The notes: a model not told the origin generated them from the sequence alone. A stretch of DNA of 64,000 bases from a bacterium (GCA_004561555.1 SFVH01000001.1:10255-74254); one strand, 5' to 3'. Shown: positions 39,191 through 49,452, numbered from the stretch's first letter. Numbers and translations: made by a program.

Positions 39191-42100
39191 ATGAAACGTG
39201 TAACTCTATCAATTTGCATCTTGCTGATGGCAATGATTGCCTATGCGCAAGACATCAACATTTCCGGAGTTGTCACCTCTTCCGACGATGGCGAACCCCT
39301 AATCGGGGCAAGCATCCAAGTGAAAGGAAAGGCATCAGTGGGCACAGCCACAGACTTTGACGGTAATTATAATCTCACAGTTCCGGCAGGCAGCGTATTG
39401 CAGTTTTCTTATGTGGGACACACCACTATTGAAAAGAAAGTAGATCAATCACAAACACTCAATGTAGTGCTTCCCTCCGAATCACATGTACTTAATGAGG
39501 TGGTTGCTATCGGTTATGGCGTGATGAAGAAAAGTGACCTTACCGGCTCGGTGACCACGGTGGCTGCCGACAAACTCACAAAGACCCCTGCCGCAAGCCT
39601 TGCCAACGCTCTCCAAGGACAAGCCGCCGGTGTGACAATTAACAGCAACAGCGGACAGCCCGGAGCGGCACCGGAAGTGCGCATCCGCGGTGTGGGCACA
39701 GTCAACGGGGCTTCTCCTATATATGTAGTAGATGGTATCATCGTCGATGATATCACCTTCCTCTCGCCAAACGACATTGAAAGCACCGAAATCTTGAAAG
39801 ACGCATCGGCAACCGCCATCTACGGCTCTCGTGGTGCAAACGGTGTAATTATCGTGACCACTCGCACCGGTAAAAAGGGCGAACGCACGAGAGTGTCACT
39901 CGACGCATACGTAGGACTGCAGCAGCGTTGGCGCAAGCTTGACGTAATGAGCGCCCAAGACTTTGCGGCAACAAAAGTGGCAATCAACGGCACTGCCTCT
40001 GAAAAGAAGTTTTTCAACCAATACGGTTTTAACAAGTGGTTGTCGGCATTCAGTCTCGGCACTTCAAAATATTATCCCACAGTCTATGATGCAGAGAAAA
40101 ATCCTGAAGGATTGGATTATTCGCTGATTGACACCGACTGGCAAGACGAAGTATTTCAAGATGCTTTGGTGCAAAACTACCACCTGTCAATCGATGGCGG
40201 TAGCGAAAAGACATCCTACTCACTCTCAGGAAGCTGGTATTCGCAAGAGGGTACAATTATTGGCTCCAAATATCAACGTCTGACAGTGAGACTCAACACC
40301 CAACATGAAGTAAATAATTGGCTCAAGGTGGGCGAAAACGTATCGTTTATGAGTTCGACGGCACGCAACGCGATGAACAACTCGGAAAGCGCCGGAGCGT
40401 CAGTGCTATCCGCAGCCTTTGCCATGGCACCGTGGGACCCCGTGCGCTACCCCGAAGGCTCTGTCAATCGTCAAGGCGACGACCTCAGCGGACAGATTTC
40501 TGCCGGCTCCAACTTCAAGAATGTTACCAACCCAATCAGCATGGTTGAACACAGTCATCCGAAAAATCGCAACGAGCGCTTTGTGGGCAACGTATTTGCC
40601 GAAATCAATCCTCTTGAAGGCTTGACATTCCGCTCCACCTTCAGCTTCGACTACAACATTGCTACCAACAAGTTGTTTAAAGACAAATATGAATATTCAG
40701 CCTACGACAAAAACGACAAGAATTTCCTTTCATCGGATATTGGTCGCACATATAATTGGACGGTAGACAATATTCTCACCTACGCCCGCACAATAGGCAA
40801 GCACGACTTCTCTGCAATGGTGGGTCAGACTGTGGAAGAATACAATTGGACCAACATCGGAGGCTCCGGCTCCACCATTCTCAATCCTGTGGAAAAGAAT
40901 TGGTATCTGTCGCAAGTGACCGACGACTTCTCTCGCCCGTCGGAAGGCGTAAGCCGCAACCGCAGGGTGTCAATGCTCGGACGTTTGCACTATAGCTACA
41001 ACAACCGCTATCTCATCACCTTCAACTTCCGTGCTGACGGCTCAAGCAAATTTCCCGACAAACCATGGGGCTACTTCCCCTCCACAGCATTAGCATGGAA
41101 AATCAGCGAAGAAGGCTTTATGAAAGACTTCAGCAACCTTGATATGCTCAAGATACGTGCAGGCTGGGGACGCGTGGGCAATGACAATATCGGCAACGAT
41201 GCTTTCACCCTCACAATGTTTAACACCGGACCTACATTTGTTGATTATGTGTTTGGCAAAGACCAACAACTTGCCAATGGTGCCACCGTGCTCACTTGGA
41301 TTAACCAAGGCGGACACTGGGAAAATACCGAGCAATGGAGTGCCGGCGTAGACTTCGGATTGTGGAAAAACCGACTGACCGGCTCAGTGGATTTCTTCTT
41401 ACGCAACACTAAAGATATGCTTATGAGTGTTACCGCTCCGGCTCACGTGGGCAACCGCTATTCTTCAACAGCTAATGTGGGCACCGTGCGCAACCGCGGT
41501 ATTGAAATCACCCTCGAACATCGCAACCAACTCGGCGACTTCGGCTATTCTATCGGTGGTAACGTGTCATTTATCGACAACGAACTTACCGGGCTCAACG
41601 GAGGCTCTCCCATTTATTCCGGATATAACAATGTGACAGTAGTAGACCAAGGCTATCCTCTTTACTACTTCTGGGGATATGAATATGAAGGCGTATATAA
41701 GACCGATGAGGAGGTGCTCGAATATCTCCACGGCTATACAGCACTCGACACCCCGTTCCATGCCGGCGATGCAAAATATAAAGACAACAATGGCGACGGA
41801 AAAATCGACGACAACGACCGCACAAAGTTAGGTTCAAGCATCCCATGGCTCAACTATGGTCTCAACGTAGGTGCCAGCTGGAAAAACTTCGACCTACAGC
41901 TCTTCTTCCAAGGTGTGGCAGGCAATAAAATCTACAATCAAATGCGCCACCGCCTTGAGGGCAACGGCTCCACATCAATCCTTAGCCCTGTAATGTCGGA
42001 AGCATGGATGGCACACACCGACGAAGAAGGCAACACCTACTACGACGGCAGCCTCCCCAACCCCAAGAACTCCGTAAACTACTACGTTTCCGACCGCTTC

Positions 42101-42331
42101 TTGGAAAACGGCTCATATTTCCGCTTGAAAAATATGCAAATAGGCTACACCATCCCGACAAGTGCACTTCACAAAGTGGGATTGCAATCATGTCGCATAT
42201 ATCTCCAAGGCAGCAACTTGCTCACCGCCACAAAATATAAAGGCTTCGACCCGGAAGTGGGTGGCAGCATCGATTACGGCAACTATCCGCAAGCCCGCTC
42301 ATTTATCCTTGGCGCCAACATTTCATTCTAA
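39191..42331 (+). CDS. SusC-family TonB-dependent transporter (PUL2)
   Basis: A 1046-aa outer-membrane oligosaccharide importer. The ATG at 39191 (MKRVTLSICILLMAMIAYAQ signal) is preferred to the GTG two codons upstream. A carboxypeptidase-like domain (ISGVVTSSDDGEPLIGASIQ) precedes the TonB box (LNEVVAIGYGVMKKSDLTGS). The plug (GQPGAAPEVRIRGVGTVNG, then EILKDASATAIYGSRGANGV) and barrel follow, ending LGANISF. It heads the beta-glucan locus and is followed 21 bp later by SusD. Confidence 0.95.
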   Translation: MKRVTLSICILLMAMIAYAQDINISGVVTSSDDGEPLIGASIQVKGKASVGTATDFDGNYNLTVPAGSVLQFSYVGHTTIEKKVDQSQTLNVVLPSESHVLNEVVAIGYGVMKKSDLTGSVTTVAADKLTKTPAASLANALQGQAAGVTINSNSGQPGAAPEVRIRGVGTVNGASPIYVVDGIIVDDITFLSPNDIESTEILKDASATAIYGSRGANGVIIVTTRTGKKGERTRVSLDAYVGLQQRWRKLDVMSAQDFAATKVAINGTASEKKFFNQYGFNKWLSAFSLGTSKYYPTVYDAEKNPEGLDYSLIDTDWQDEVFQDALVQNYHLSIDGGSEKTSYSLSGSWYSQEGTIIGSKYQRLTVRLNTQHEVNNWLKVGENVSFMSSTARNAMNNSESAGASVLSAAFAMAPWDPVRYPEGSVNRQGDDLSGQISAGSNFKNVTNPISMVEHSHPKNRNERFVGNVFAEINPLEGLTFRSTFSFDYNIATNKLFKDKYEYSAYDKNDKNFLSSDIGRTYNWTVDNILTYARTIGKHDFSAMVGQTVEEYNWTNIGGSGSTILNPVEKNWYLSQVTDDFSRPSEGVSRNRRVSMLGRLHYSYNNRYLITFNFRADGSSKFPDKPWGYFPSTALAWKISEEGFMKDFSNLDMLKIRAGWGRVGNDNIGNDAFTLTMFNTGPTFVDYVFGKDQQLANGATVLTWINQGGHWENTEQWSAGVDFGLWKNRLTGSVDFFLRNTKDMLMSVTAPAHVGNRYSSTANVGTVRNRGIEITLEHRNQLGDFGYSIGGNVSFIDNELTGLNGGSPIYSGYNNVTVVDQGYPLYYFWGYEYEGVYKTDEEVLEYLHGYTALDTPFHAGDAKYKDNNGDGKIDDNDRTKLGSSIPWLNYGLNVGASWKNFDLQLFFQGVAGNKIYNQMRHRLEGNGSTSILSPVMSEAWMAHTDEEGNTYYDGSLPNPKNSVNYYVSDRFLENGSYFRLKNMQIGYTIPTSALHKVGLQSCRIYLQGSNLLTATKYKGFDPEVGGSIDYGNYPQARSFILGANISF

Positions 42332-42352
42332 CCCTAAAATTTGCATAACACA

Positions 42353-43930
42353 ATGAAAACAAAACATATTTTCAACGCATTTTGCGGGTTGGCACTGCTC
42401 GCCGGCCTTACCTCCTGCAACGATTGGCTGAAGGATGAAACTCCGGGTAAAACCAACCTCGATGACTTCTTCACCTCCGGCGAAACAGCCATACAAACGG
42501 TGAATGCCGCCTACACTCCATTGGCATGGGAATTTAACAGCACCTATTTCTCCGAATGGTTTATCGGCGACATTGCCTCCGATGATGCCCTGAAGGGAGG
42601 TCAAAACATTGCCGATATGGCAGATGCCTACGACATTGAGAATTTCAAGACCAATGCCAACAATTCCCTCTTGCTTGACTTCTATCGCGCACAATATCAA
42701 GGCATCCAACGCTGCAACCTCGCAATAGAGCAGGTGGCAAAAATGGACCTTGACGACACCCTCTCTGAAGAATTAAAAACTCGTCTGATAGGCGAAGCTC
42801 ATTTTATGCGCGGGTACTACTACTTCAGATTGGTGAGAATATTCGGTGGAGTGCCCTATGTAGACAAAAACATTGATTCGTCGGACAATTGGCATCAGCC
42901 GAGAGCATCGGTCGACGACATCTACCGACACATCATCGAAGACTTCACCGCTGCCGAGAGTATGTTGTGTAACAAGAGCAAATATGCCGCCGAAGACCTC
43001 GGTCGCGCCACAAAAGGAGCCGCTCAAGCAATGTTGCTCAAGACTTACCTCTATATGCATGACTACGATAACGCATATGTTTGGGGCAAGAAGTTTATGG
43101 AAGATCAAAACAATGAGTATTCTCTTTGTGCCAATTATATGGATAATTTCACCCTTGCCGGCGAAAACGGACAGGAATCGGTGTTTGAAATCCAATATAT
43201 GGAAGACCCGACGAGCGACTACGGCGAAGGCTTCGGCTTCACTCGCGGCACCTTCACCACCATCCTCACTCGCAGCCGCGCCGCCTCTTTGGGCAGCAAT
43301 GCAGGCTGGGGCTTCAACCACCCGACACAAAACCTTTATGACGAGTTTGAACCCGGCGACCCTCGTCGCGACCTCACTATCAGCAAGCCTACCGACAGCG
43401 AGATAGAGTCGAACAGCGACCTCACCTACTTGGGAAGCTACTACACCAACAACAAGACCTCCCTTTATGAGAACGGAGCCTACATTCCCCTGTCGCATGC
43501 CACCCGCAGCCCGCTCAACTATCGTCTTATCCGTCTGTCGGATGTCAAGTTGATGTATGCCGAAGCGGCTCTTGAAAGCGGCAAAGACATTAACACCGCC
43601 AAACAACAGCTCAACGACGTGCGTGCTCGTGTAGGAATGGCTGCCTTCCCCGGTTACCTCGGATATAACGACAACAAAGATGACCTACGCCGTGCCATCC
43701 GCCATGAGCGTCGCGTGGAACTTGCAATGGAGGGGCACCGCTGGTTTGACCTCTGTCGTTGGGGCATCGCTTACGAAGTGATGGATAAAGACAATGGTTC
43801 ATACGGCAAAACCGAGAGCGCGGCAGCTCGCGCCGAAATGGCATCGTTCATCAAAGGCAAACACGAGCTCTTCCCCATCCCGGCAGAAGAAATCAACCTC
43901 AACCCAATGGACCAAAACTACGGGTATTGA
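42353..43930 (+). CDS. SusD/RagB-family lipoprotein (PUL2)
   Basis: A 525-aa surface lipoprotein with a lipobox at LAGLTSCNDWLKDE. The family pattern is clear: TAIQTVNAAYTPLAWEF early, EAHFMRGYYYFRLVRIFGGVPYV in the TPR scaffold, and RHERRVELAMEGHRWFDLCRWG near the C-terminus. It binds beta-glucan together with SusC (substrate inferred from GH16/GH3/GH128 downstream). The ATG at 42353 is chosen over a TTG four codons upstream. Confidence 0.95.
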   Translation: MKTKHIFNAFCGLALLAGLTSCNDWLKDETPGKTNLDDFFTSGETAIQTVNAAYTPLAWEFNSTYFSEWFIGDIASDDALKGGQNIADMADAYDIENFKTNANNSLLLDFYRAQYQGIQRCNLAIEQVAKMDLDDTLSEELKTRLIGEAHFMRGYYYFRLVRIFGGVPYVDKNIDSSDNWHQPRASVDDIYRHIIEDFTAAESMLCNKSKYAAEDLGRATKGAAQAMLLKTYLYMHDYDNAYVWGKKFMEDQNNEYSLCANYMDNFTLAGENGQESVFEIQYMEDPTSDYGEGFGFTRGTFTTILTRSRAASLGSNAGWGFNHPTQNLYDEFEPGDPRRDLTISKPTDSEIESNSDLTYLGSYYTNNKTSLYENGAYIPLSHATRSPLNYRLIRLSDVKLMYAEAALESGKDINTAKQQLNDVRARVGMAAFPGYLGYNDNKDDLRRAIRHERRVELAMEGHRWFDLCRWGIAYEVMDKDNGSYGKTESAAARAEMASFIKGKHELFPIPAEEINLNPMDQNYGY

Positions 43931-43943
43931 TAAATGACTCACC

Positions 43944-43979
43944 GATTTCAGCGGGAAGCTCCCGCCTCTCGCTGAAATC
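43944..43979 (+). promoter_or_regulatory. Hairpin between PUL2 susD and the surface-binding gene
   Basis: GATTTCAGCG (43944-43953) pairs perfectly with CGCTGAAATC (43970-43979). No T-run follows, so it looks less like a terminator and more like an mRNA-processing or stabilising element after susD. Confidence 0.55.
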
Positions 43980-44039
43980 ATTAATCAGCAACAAAACAAC
44001 TAACAAATAACATTTACCTAACTTTAAAATTAAATCATT

Positions 44040-44969
44040 ATGAAAAAATTGACTCTATTGGCTGCTATGGCAGTTGCAGGTATCAGTGTAGCTAACGCAC
44101 AGTATGTGGTTGACCCTTCGTTGTCAAGAACCAACGGTGCAAAGTATGACGCAATCCTTTTAGACCAAGCATCAATTGATGGTCTCACCAACAGTGGCAA
44201 GGTAGTGCAAGACCTCCGCATGGATGACACTACAAAGTTTCTTTATGTATGGGATGGCACATTCGTTGCCGGCGACGGCTCTTATCCCGGTGTTGATATG
44301 CAAATGGACGGCTATACCTCCCTCGATGTAGCATCCGCGGGATGGTCAGGCGCCGGCTTCTGCATGGTTGGCACTCCGGCAAAATTGAGCCACATCAGCG
44401 ACGACACCCACTTGCACATTGGTTTCCGTTCGACCAACACACCGACATCTGTCGCATTTATCGTGCTTGATGGCAACGACTATGGAGTAGACGCCAACAA
44501 ATGGTCACCTGCAAAATTCTCTGTAGGCTCTACTGCATTTAACGACAACGGCACTGTATTCCCGTTGGTTGGCAATTTTGATGCCGGTGGCGACTGGGCT
44601 GCTGTTGACATCACTCTTGGTCAACTCAAGAAATTGTGGCCGGCATTCAGCTACAAGCAAGCTGATTTCGGTGGCAACATCCTTGCCTTCCTCGCCGGTG
44701 GCGTTACAGGCACTAACATCTGCCTCGATGCCGTTTACTTCTATTCTCCCGAAGGTGGCGCAGTAGACACTCTTGGCGCCGACAATACTGAAATCGTTGT
44801 CACTTCACGCACTATCAGCGCACCTCAAGCCAAAGGCATCAGCCTTTACAACACAACCGGTCAACTCGTGAAAGAAGTAAAGACCTCAATCATGGGCATC
44901 GAAGGCTTGGCATCAGGTGTTTATGTAGTGAGAGCAGGCAATGCAGTGAAGAAAGTGGTTTTGAAATAA
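44040..44969 (+). CDS. Putative surface glycan-binding protein with T9SS-like C-terminal domain (PUL2)
   Basis: A 309-aa secreted protein (signal MKKLTLLAAMAVAGISVANA). Residues 20-240 are a beta-rich domain I do not recognise, with tryptophans and aspartates spread through it (FLYVWDGTFVAGDGSYPGVD, WPAFSYKQADFGGN). The last 50 residues are a T9SS type-A-like sorting domain (ISLYNTTGQLVKEVK, then GLASGVYVVRAGNAVKKVVLK). It takes the place where Sus loci usually encode a SusE-like lipoprotein, so a surface beta-glucan-binding role is inferred. There is no lipobox. Confidence 0.72.
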   Translation: MKKLTLLAAMAVAGISVANAQYVVDPSLSRTNGAKYDAILLDQASIDGLTNSGKVVQDLRMDDTTKFLYVWDGTFVAGDGSYPGVDMQMDGYTSLDVASAGWSGAGFCMVGTPAKLSHISDDTHLHIGFRSTNTPTSVAFIVLDGNDYGVDANKWSPAKFSVGSTAFNDNGTVFPLVGNFDAGGDWAAVDITLGQLKKLWPAFSYKQADFGGNILAFLAGGVTGTNICLDAVYFYSPEGGAVDTLGADNTEIVVTSRTISAPQAKGISLYNTTGQLVKEVKTSIMGIEGLASGVYVVRAGNAVKKVVLK

Positions 44970-45010
44970 TCTTTTTTGGAATTTATTTTCCCGACAAACT
45001 CACTAACTCC

Positions 45011-45068
45011 GGCAGGACGGCACAACGTCCGTCCTGCCATTTCTTAAAAGTCCGACGACCATCGTCGG
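45011..45068 (+). terminator. Two tandem hairpins inside PUL2, upstream of the first GH16
   Basis: GGCAGGACGG (45011-45020) pairs with CCGTCCTGCC (45029-45038), followed by ATTTCTT. A second hairpin is CCGACGA (45052-45058) with TCGTCGG (45062-45068). They lie in a 170-bp gap and may partly terminate transcription, so that transport genes exceed enzymes; this role is inferred. Confidence 0.6.
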
Positions 45069-45139
45069 CAGACATACAGGAAGCCGACACCTGACAATGC
45101 GGCAAAGCGGAAAATAAAACATCAAAACAAACTCTCAAT

Positions 45140-46312
45140 ATGAAACCATCAAAACTTCTCCTCACTACAATCTTACTCTCAGGAGGATTGACAACTTTTG
45201 CTGCCGAAAATCAAATAGGCACCGGCGAAAATGACGGCTACACCCTCGTGTGGCAAGACCTTTTTGACGGCACTGATTTGGACCCTATGCGCTGGACCAT
45301 CGAAGTGAATGGCAACGGCGGAGGCAATAACGAATTACAATACTACACCGACCGCACCGACAACGTGTGTGTGAGCAAAGATAGCAAAGGCAACGGATGT
45401 CTCATCCTTACTGCTAAGCGCGAGTCATATCTCGGCAAGCAATTCACTTCCGGCAGAATAATCTCCAAAAATAAGGTGTCATTCAAATACGGCAAAATCG
45501 AAGCAGCCATCCGCCTACCCAAAACAGCCAACGGGCTATGGCCGGCATTCTGGATGATGGGCAACGACTTCGACCAAGTGGGGTGGCCTCGCTGCGGCGA
45601 AATTGACATTATGGAATTTGGCAATGCTACCGGCATCAATGCCGGGACTCAAGACCGATATTTCAATGGTGCCTGCCACTGGGGACCATCGTGGCAAAAT
45701 CATCCCAACTACGCACGAGCAATCACAAACTCCTACAGCTTGCAAGACGGCGAATTTCACATCTATACGTGTATATGGAATGAAGAACGCATAGCAATGT
45801 ATGTGGATTTAGACAAATATCCCTCAGCAGACCCCTACTATGAAATGACCATTCCCGCTTCTACCGACGAATGGGCTCCCGGCTACTATTTCCACAAAGA
45901 AAACTTCCTGCTCTTCAACGTGGCAGTGGGCGGCGATTTCACCGGCATCCATAATGCTTCAGCAATTACTGCTCTCAATGATGCTAACGGCAACCAAGCC
46001 TCAATGGAAGTGAATTATGTAAAAGTATATCAAAAAAATTCACCTGCCTACACTCTCACCACTCTCACTCCCGGCGACGAACAGCCCGGCGGTAGCTTAC
46101 AAGAATTGCTTGTTGCCGAACTGACATTTGACGGCCACATCGTGAAAACGAATGAGTCGGCAGACTTCACAATATACAATATGAGCGGTGCATTGGTGGC
46201 AAAAGCTTACGGCACCCAAATTGCCATTGCCGACCTCCCCGCAGGAATATATGTTGTGAAAGCTATCACTTCGAGCGGCAAAACAGCGACAAAGAAAATT
46301 TCCGTTAGATAA
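45140..46312 (+). CDS. GH16 endo-beta-glucanase with T9SS-like C-terminal domain
   Basis: A 390-aa secreted laminarinase/beta-1,3(4)-glucanase. A signal peptide is followed by a GH16 jelly-roll (about 30-300) with WPAFWMMGND and the retaining active site GEIDIMEF, with nucleophile E154, D156 and acid/base E159. The last 60 residues (FTIYNMSGALVAKAYG, then LPAGIYVVKAITSSGKTATK) form a sorting domain. It probably cuts beta-1,3-glucan outside the cell. It is a close paralogue of the next gene, from which it differs mainly by the added C-terminal domain. Confidence 0.92.
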   Translation: MKPSKLLLTTILLSGGLTTFAAENQIGTGENDGYTLVWQDLFDGTDLDPMRWTIEVNGNGGGNNELQYYTDRTDNVCVSKDSKGNGCLILTAKRESYLGKQFTSGRIISKNKVSFKYGKIEAAIRLPKTANGLWPAFWMMGNDFDQVGWPRCGEIDIMEFGNATGINAGTQDRYFNGACHWGPSWQNHPNYARAITNSYSLQDGEFHIYTCIWNEERIAMYVDLDKYPSADPYYEMTIPASTDEWAPGYYFHKENFLLFNVAVGGDFTGIHNASAITALNDANGNQASMEVNYVKVYQKNSPAYTLTTLTPGDEQPGGSLQELLVAELTFDGHIVKTNESADFTIYNMSGALVAKAYGTQIAIADLPAGIYVVKAITSSGKTATKKISVR

Positions 46313-46332
46313 TTGATATAGGAATAAACAAT

Positions 46333-47193
46333 ATGAGATTTTTATCAATAATTATTGCAATTGCGTCATCAATAATTGCATCAGCCACTCCCCCGGAAGG
46401 ATATACACTGGTGTGGGAGGACAATTTTGAAGGCAATATGCTCAATCGCAATAATTGGAATGTGGAAATCAACGGCACCGGATGTGGCAACCAAGAGTTG
46501 CAATACTATGTGGACAACGACACCACAGTGAATGTGAGTGAGGGCAACCTCGAAATCTCTGCTCTACGCAGCCGTTACAAGCACTGCGATTTTATCTCCG
46601 GACGCATCAACACCCTCGGCAAAGTGGAGTTTAAATATGGCATTGTTGAAGCTCGCATTTGCTTACCCAAGACTGCTAACGGCTTATGGCCGGCATTTTG
46701 GATGATGGGTAGCGACATCCGTAGCATAGGATGGCCGCGCTGCGGCGAAACGGATATCCTTGAGATGGGACATTCCAACGGCATCAAAGACAACGCCTCC
46801 GAACACCTCTTTAATGGGGCACTCCATTGGGGAGAATCCAACGATTGTCATCGCCAAACAGTGGGAGACTGCACCAACCCATACAGTCTTCAAGACGGCG
46901 ACTTTCACATTTGGCGTGTGGAATGGACCGAAGACTCTATCAAAATGTATGTCGACGATTGTCCCACTCCCTATTTAGATGAATCTATCGACACGACGAC
47001 TGATAAATTTTCATATTTCCACAAGCCAAATTTTATCTTGATTAATCTGGCTGTAGGTGGCATGTTTCCGAACATCCTAAACCCGGATGGCATCACCGCA
47101 CTTCAAGGCAGCAATCAAGCAACGATGAAAGTCGATTATGTGAAAGTATATCAAAAAACCAATTCAATAAACTTGACATACAACCATCTGTAA
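46333..47193 (+). CDS. GH16 endo-beta-glucanase without sorting domain
   Basis: A 286-aa GH16 enzyme with a signal peptide (RFLSIIIAIASSIIASATP). The active site is GETDILEMG with E139, D141 and E144, and the conserved NGLWPAFWMMGSD is present. The protein ends soon after the shared DYVKVYQK strand, so it has neither lipobox nor sorting domain and is probably periplasmic or freely secreted. It arose with its neighbour by tandem duplication (21 bp apart) and may differ in location and chain-length preference. Confidence 0.92.
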   Translation: MRFLSIIIAIASSIIASATPPEGYTLVWEDNFEGNMLNRNNWNVEINGTGCGNQELQYYVDNDTTVNVSEGNLEISALRSRYKHCDFISGRINTLGKVEFKYGIVEARICLPKTANGLWPAFWMMGSDIRSIGWPRCGETDILEMGHSNGIKDNASEHLFNGALHWGESNDCHRQTVGDCTNPYSLQDGDFHIWRVEWTEDSIKMYVDDCPTPYLDESIDTTTDKFSYFHKPNFILINLAVGGMFPNILNPDGITALQGSNQATMKVDYVKVYQKTNSINLTYNHL

Positions 47194-47208
47194 AAGTATT
47201 CAATCATT

Positions 47209-49452
47209 ATGAACGAAAGAAATATGACACAACGCGTGGTGCTTTTTTGCCTGTTCCTAACTCTGGCAATCGGATATATCATTGCTGCCGACAATGCCGC
47301 AGTGGAGCAACGCATCGACGCAATAATCTCTCAAATGACCCTACAAGAAAAAATCGGGCAGCTCAACCAACAGACAGGACAAGGCACCTCAGAGGGAATG
47401 ATTAAGCAAATCAAAAGTGGAACCATCGGCTCTATCCTCAACGAAACCGACCCGGAAGTTGTGAATCGCTTGCAACATTATGCGGTGGAAAACAGCCGAC
47501 TACATATACCATTGATATTCGCTCGCGATGTAATCCACGGTTTCCGCACTATCTTCCCCATTCCTCTCGGACAAGCAGCCACTTGGAATCCGGCACTTGT
47601 AGAAGAGGGGGCACGCATAGCTGCTCGCGAAGCGGCATCCACCGGCATCCGATGGACATTTTCACCGATGGTCGACATCTCTCGTGACGCCCGTTGGGGT
47701 CGTTGTGCCGAGTCGTCGGGCGAAGATCCTTATCTCACTGAGCAGATGGCGCTCGCAATGATTCACGGCTATCAAGGCGACGACCTCTCTCAACCGGGCA
47801 CCATGGCAGCCTGTGCCAAGCATTTCGCTTGCTATGGGGCCTCTGAAAGTGGCAAAGACTACAACACCACATGGATACCGGAAGTGTTGATGCGCGATGT
47901 GTATCTTCCTCCTTTTGAAGCAGCGGCAAAAGCCGGGTGTGCAACATTTATGTGTTCATTCAACGACATCAACGGAGTACCCTCGTCGGGCAACTCACAC
48001 CTCAACCGCGACATCCTTCGCGGAGAGTGGGGCTACAATGGGGTGCTTGTGAGCGACTGGGGTTCAATACAGCAAATGATACCCCACGGCTTTTGTAGCG
48101 ACCTTAAAGATGCTGCAATGAAGGGAGCAACTGCCGGAGTGGATATTGATATGGAAAGCTACGCATACGTTCAGCATCTTGAGCAACTCGTAAGCGACGG
48201 CAAAGTTGCCGAAACAGTAATAGATGAGATGGTGCGCAACGTGTTGCGACTGAAATTCCGACTCGGCTTGTTTGACAATCCGTATGTAGATATGAAGCAT
48301 GCTAATGAGTTTTATGCGCCGGAAAGCCTTGAAGCAGCCGCAAAGACAGCTGTGGAAAGCGCCATACTCCTTAAAAACAACGGATTGTTGCCTTTACGAG
48401 GCGCAAAAAAGATTGCCCTTGTGGGACCGATGAGCAACGACAAGCACAACCAAGCCGGCACTTGGAGTTTTGACCTCGAGAAAGAGCGTTGCGTCACTCC
48501 CTATGAGGCTCTAACAGCTGTGTTAGGCAAAGAAAATGTGATATTTGAAGAAGGGCTTACATATAGCCGCGACAAAAATGCCGAAGGCATTGACAAAGCC
48601 GTTGCCATCGCCCGCGATGCCGACGTGATTGTGATGATTGGCGGCGAAGAAGCGGTGCTGTCGGGCGAAGCCCATTGCCGAGTAAACACCACCCTTCCCG
48701 GAGCACAAACGGAAATGTTGCGAGCATTGAAAGCAACCGGCAAACCGGTAGTGCTTATCGTGATGAGTGGTCGCCCGCTGGCAATCGTTGATGAAGTGGA
48801 GATGGCTGACGCCACAATCTTTATGTTTCACCCCGGCACAATGGGAGGCGAAGCTGTGGCTCGCATGCTCCTCGGCAAGGCAGTGCCCTCCGGCAAACTC
48901 CCGATGTCGATGCCTCGCATGAGTGGACAAACACCGCTGTACTATTCACACAAAAACACAGGACGTCCGGCAAGCGATATGGTATTGATTGACGATATTG
49001 CCCTTGAAGCCGGGCAGACATCCACCGGTTGCACAAGCTACTATCTCGACGCAGGCGATGGCGCCGCATTCCCCTTTGGCTACGGATTGTCTTACAGCAC
49101 ATTTGAATACGGACCTGTTACACTTTCAGCAGATAATATGGGCACAGACGGAGAAATTATCGCTTCTTGCACCATCACCAACACCGGTAAATATGAGGCT
49201 GCAGAAGTGGCACAGCTCTATGTGCGCGACCTTGTAGGCTCGTTGATACGCCCCGTAAAAGAACTTAAGGGATTTGAAAAGCTCACTCTCCGTCCGGGAG
49301 AAAGCAAGACCGTTAAGTTTAGCGTTAAAGCTTGCGACCTTGGGTTTCACACCCTCGACCTCAAAAAGATTGTCGAGCCGGGAGAGTTTCATCTATGGAT
49401 AGCCGGTGATAGTGCTTCAGGCACCCCCATAACTTTTAATATAACAGAATAA
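47209..49452 (+). CDS. GH3 beta-glucosidase
   Basis: A 747-aa periplasmic enzyme releasing glucose from beta-gluco-oligosaccharides. A signal peptide (VVLFCLFLTLAIGYIIAADN) precedes the GH3 N-terminal TIM barrel (GRCAESSGEDPYLTEQMALA, KHFACYGASESGKDYN). The catalytic nucleophile is D283 in GVLVSDWGS. The alpha/beta sandwich (GPMSNDKHNQAGTW) and a fibronectin-III-like C-terminal domain (EAAEVAQLYVRDLVGSLIRP) follow. The start at 47209 may alternatively be the ATG at 47224. It is 16 bp after the second GH16. Confidence 0.93.
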   Translation: MNERNMTQRVVLFCLFLTLAIGYIIAADNAAVEQRIDAIISQMTLQEKIGQLNQQTGQGTSEGMIKQIKSGTIGSILNETDPEVVNRLQHYAVENSRLHIPLIFARDVIHGFRTIFPIPLGQAATWNPALVEEGARIAAREAASTGIRWTFSPMVDISRDARWGRCAESSGEDPYLTEQMALAMIHGYQGDDLSQPGTMAACAKHFACYGASESGKDYNTTWIPEVLMRDVYLPPFEAAAKAGCATFMCSFNDINGVPSSGNSHLNRDILRGEWGYNGVLVSDWGSIQQMIPHGFCSDLKDAAMKGATAGVDIDMESYAYVQHLEQLVSDGKVAETVIDEMVRNVLRLKFRLGLFDNPYVDMKHANEFYAPESLEAAAKTAVESAILLKNNGLLPLRGAKKIALVGPMSNDKHNQAGTWSFDLEKERCVTPYEALTAVLGKENVIFEEGLTYSRDKNAEGIDKAVAIARDADVIVMIGGEEAVLSGEAHCRVNTTLPGAQTEMLRALKATGKPVVLIVMSGRPLAIVDEVEMADATIFMFHPGTMGGEAVARMLLGKAVPSGKLPMSMPRMSGQTPLYYSHKNTGRPASDMVLIDDIALEAGQTSTGCTSYYLDAGDGAAFPFGYGLSYSTFEYGPVTLSADNMGTDGEIIASCTITNTGKYEAAEVAQLYVRDLVGSLIRPVKELKGFEKLTLRPGESKTVKFSVKACDLGFHTLDLKKIVEPGEFHLWIAGDSASGTPITFNITE

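Noticed and set aside
42773..43606. A 277-codon minus-strand open frame inside susD of PUL2
   Set aside because: It is antisense to a clear SusD gene and its translation has no recognisable domain.
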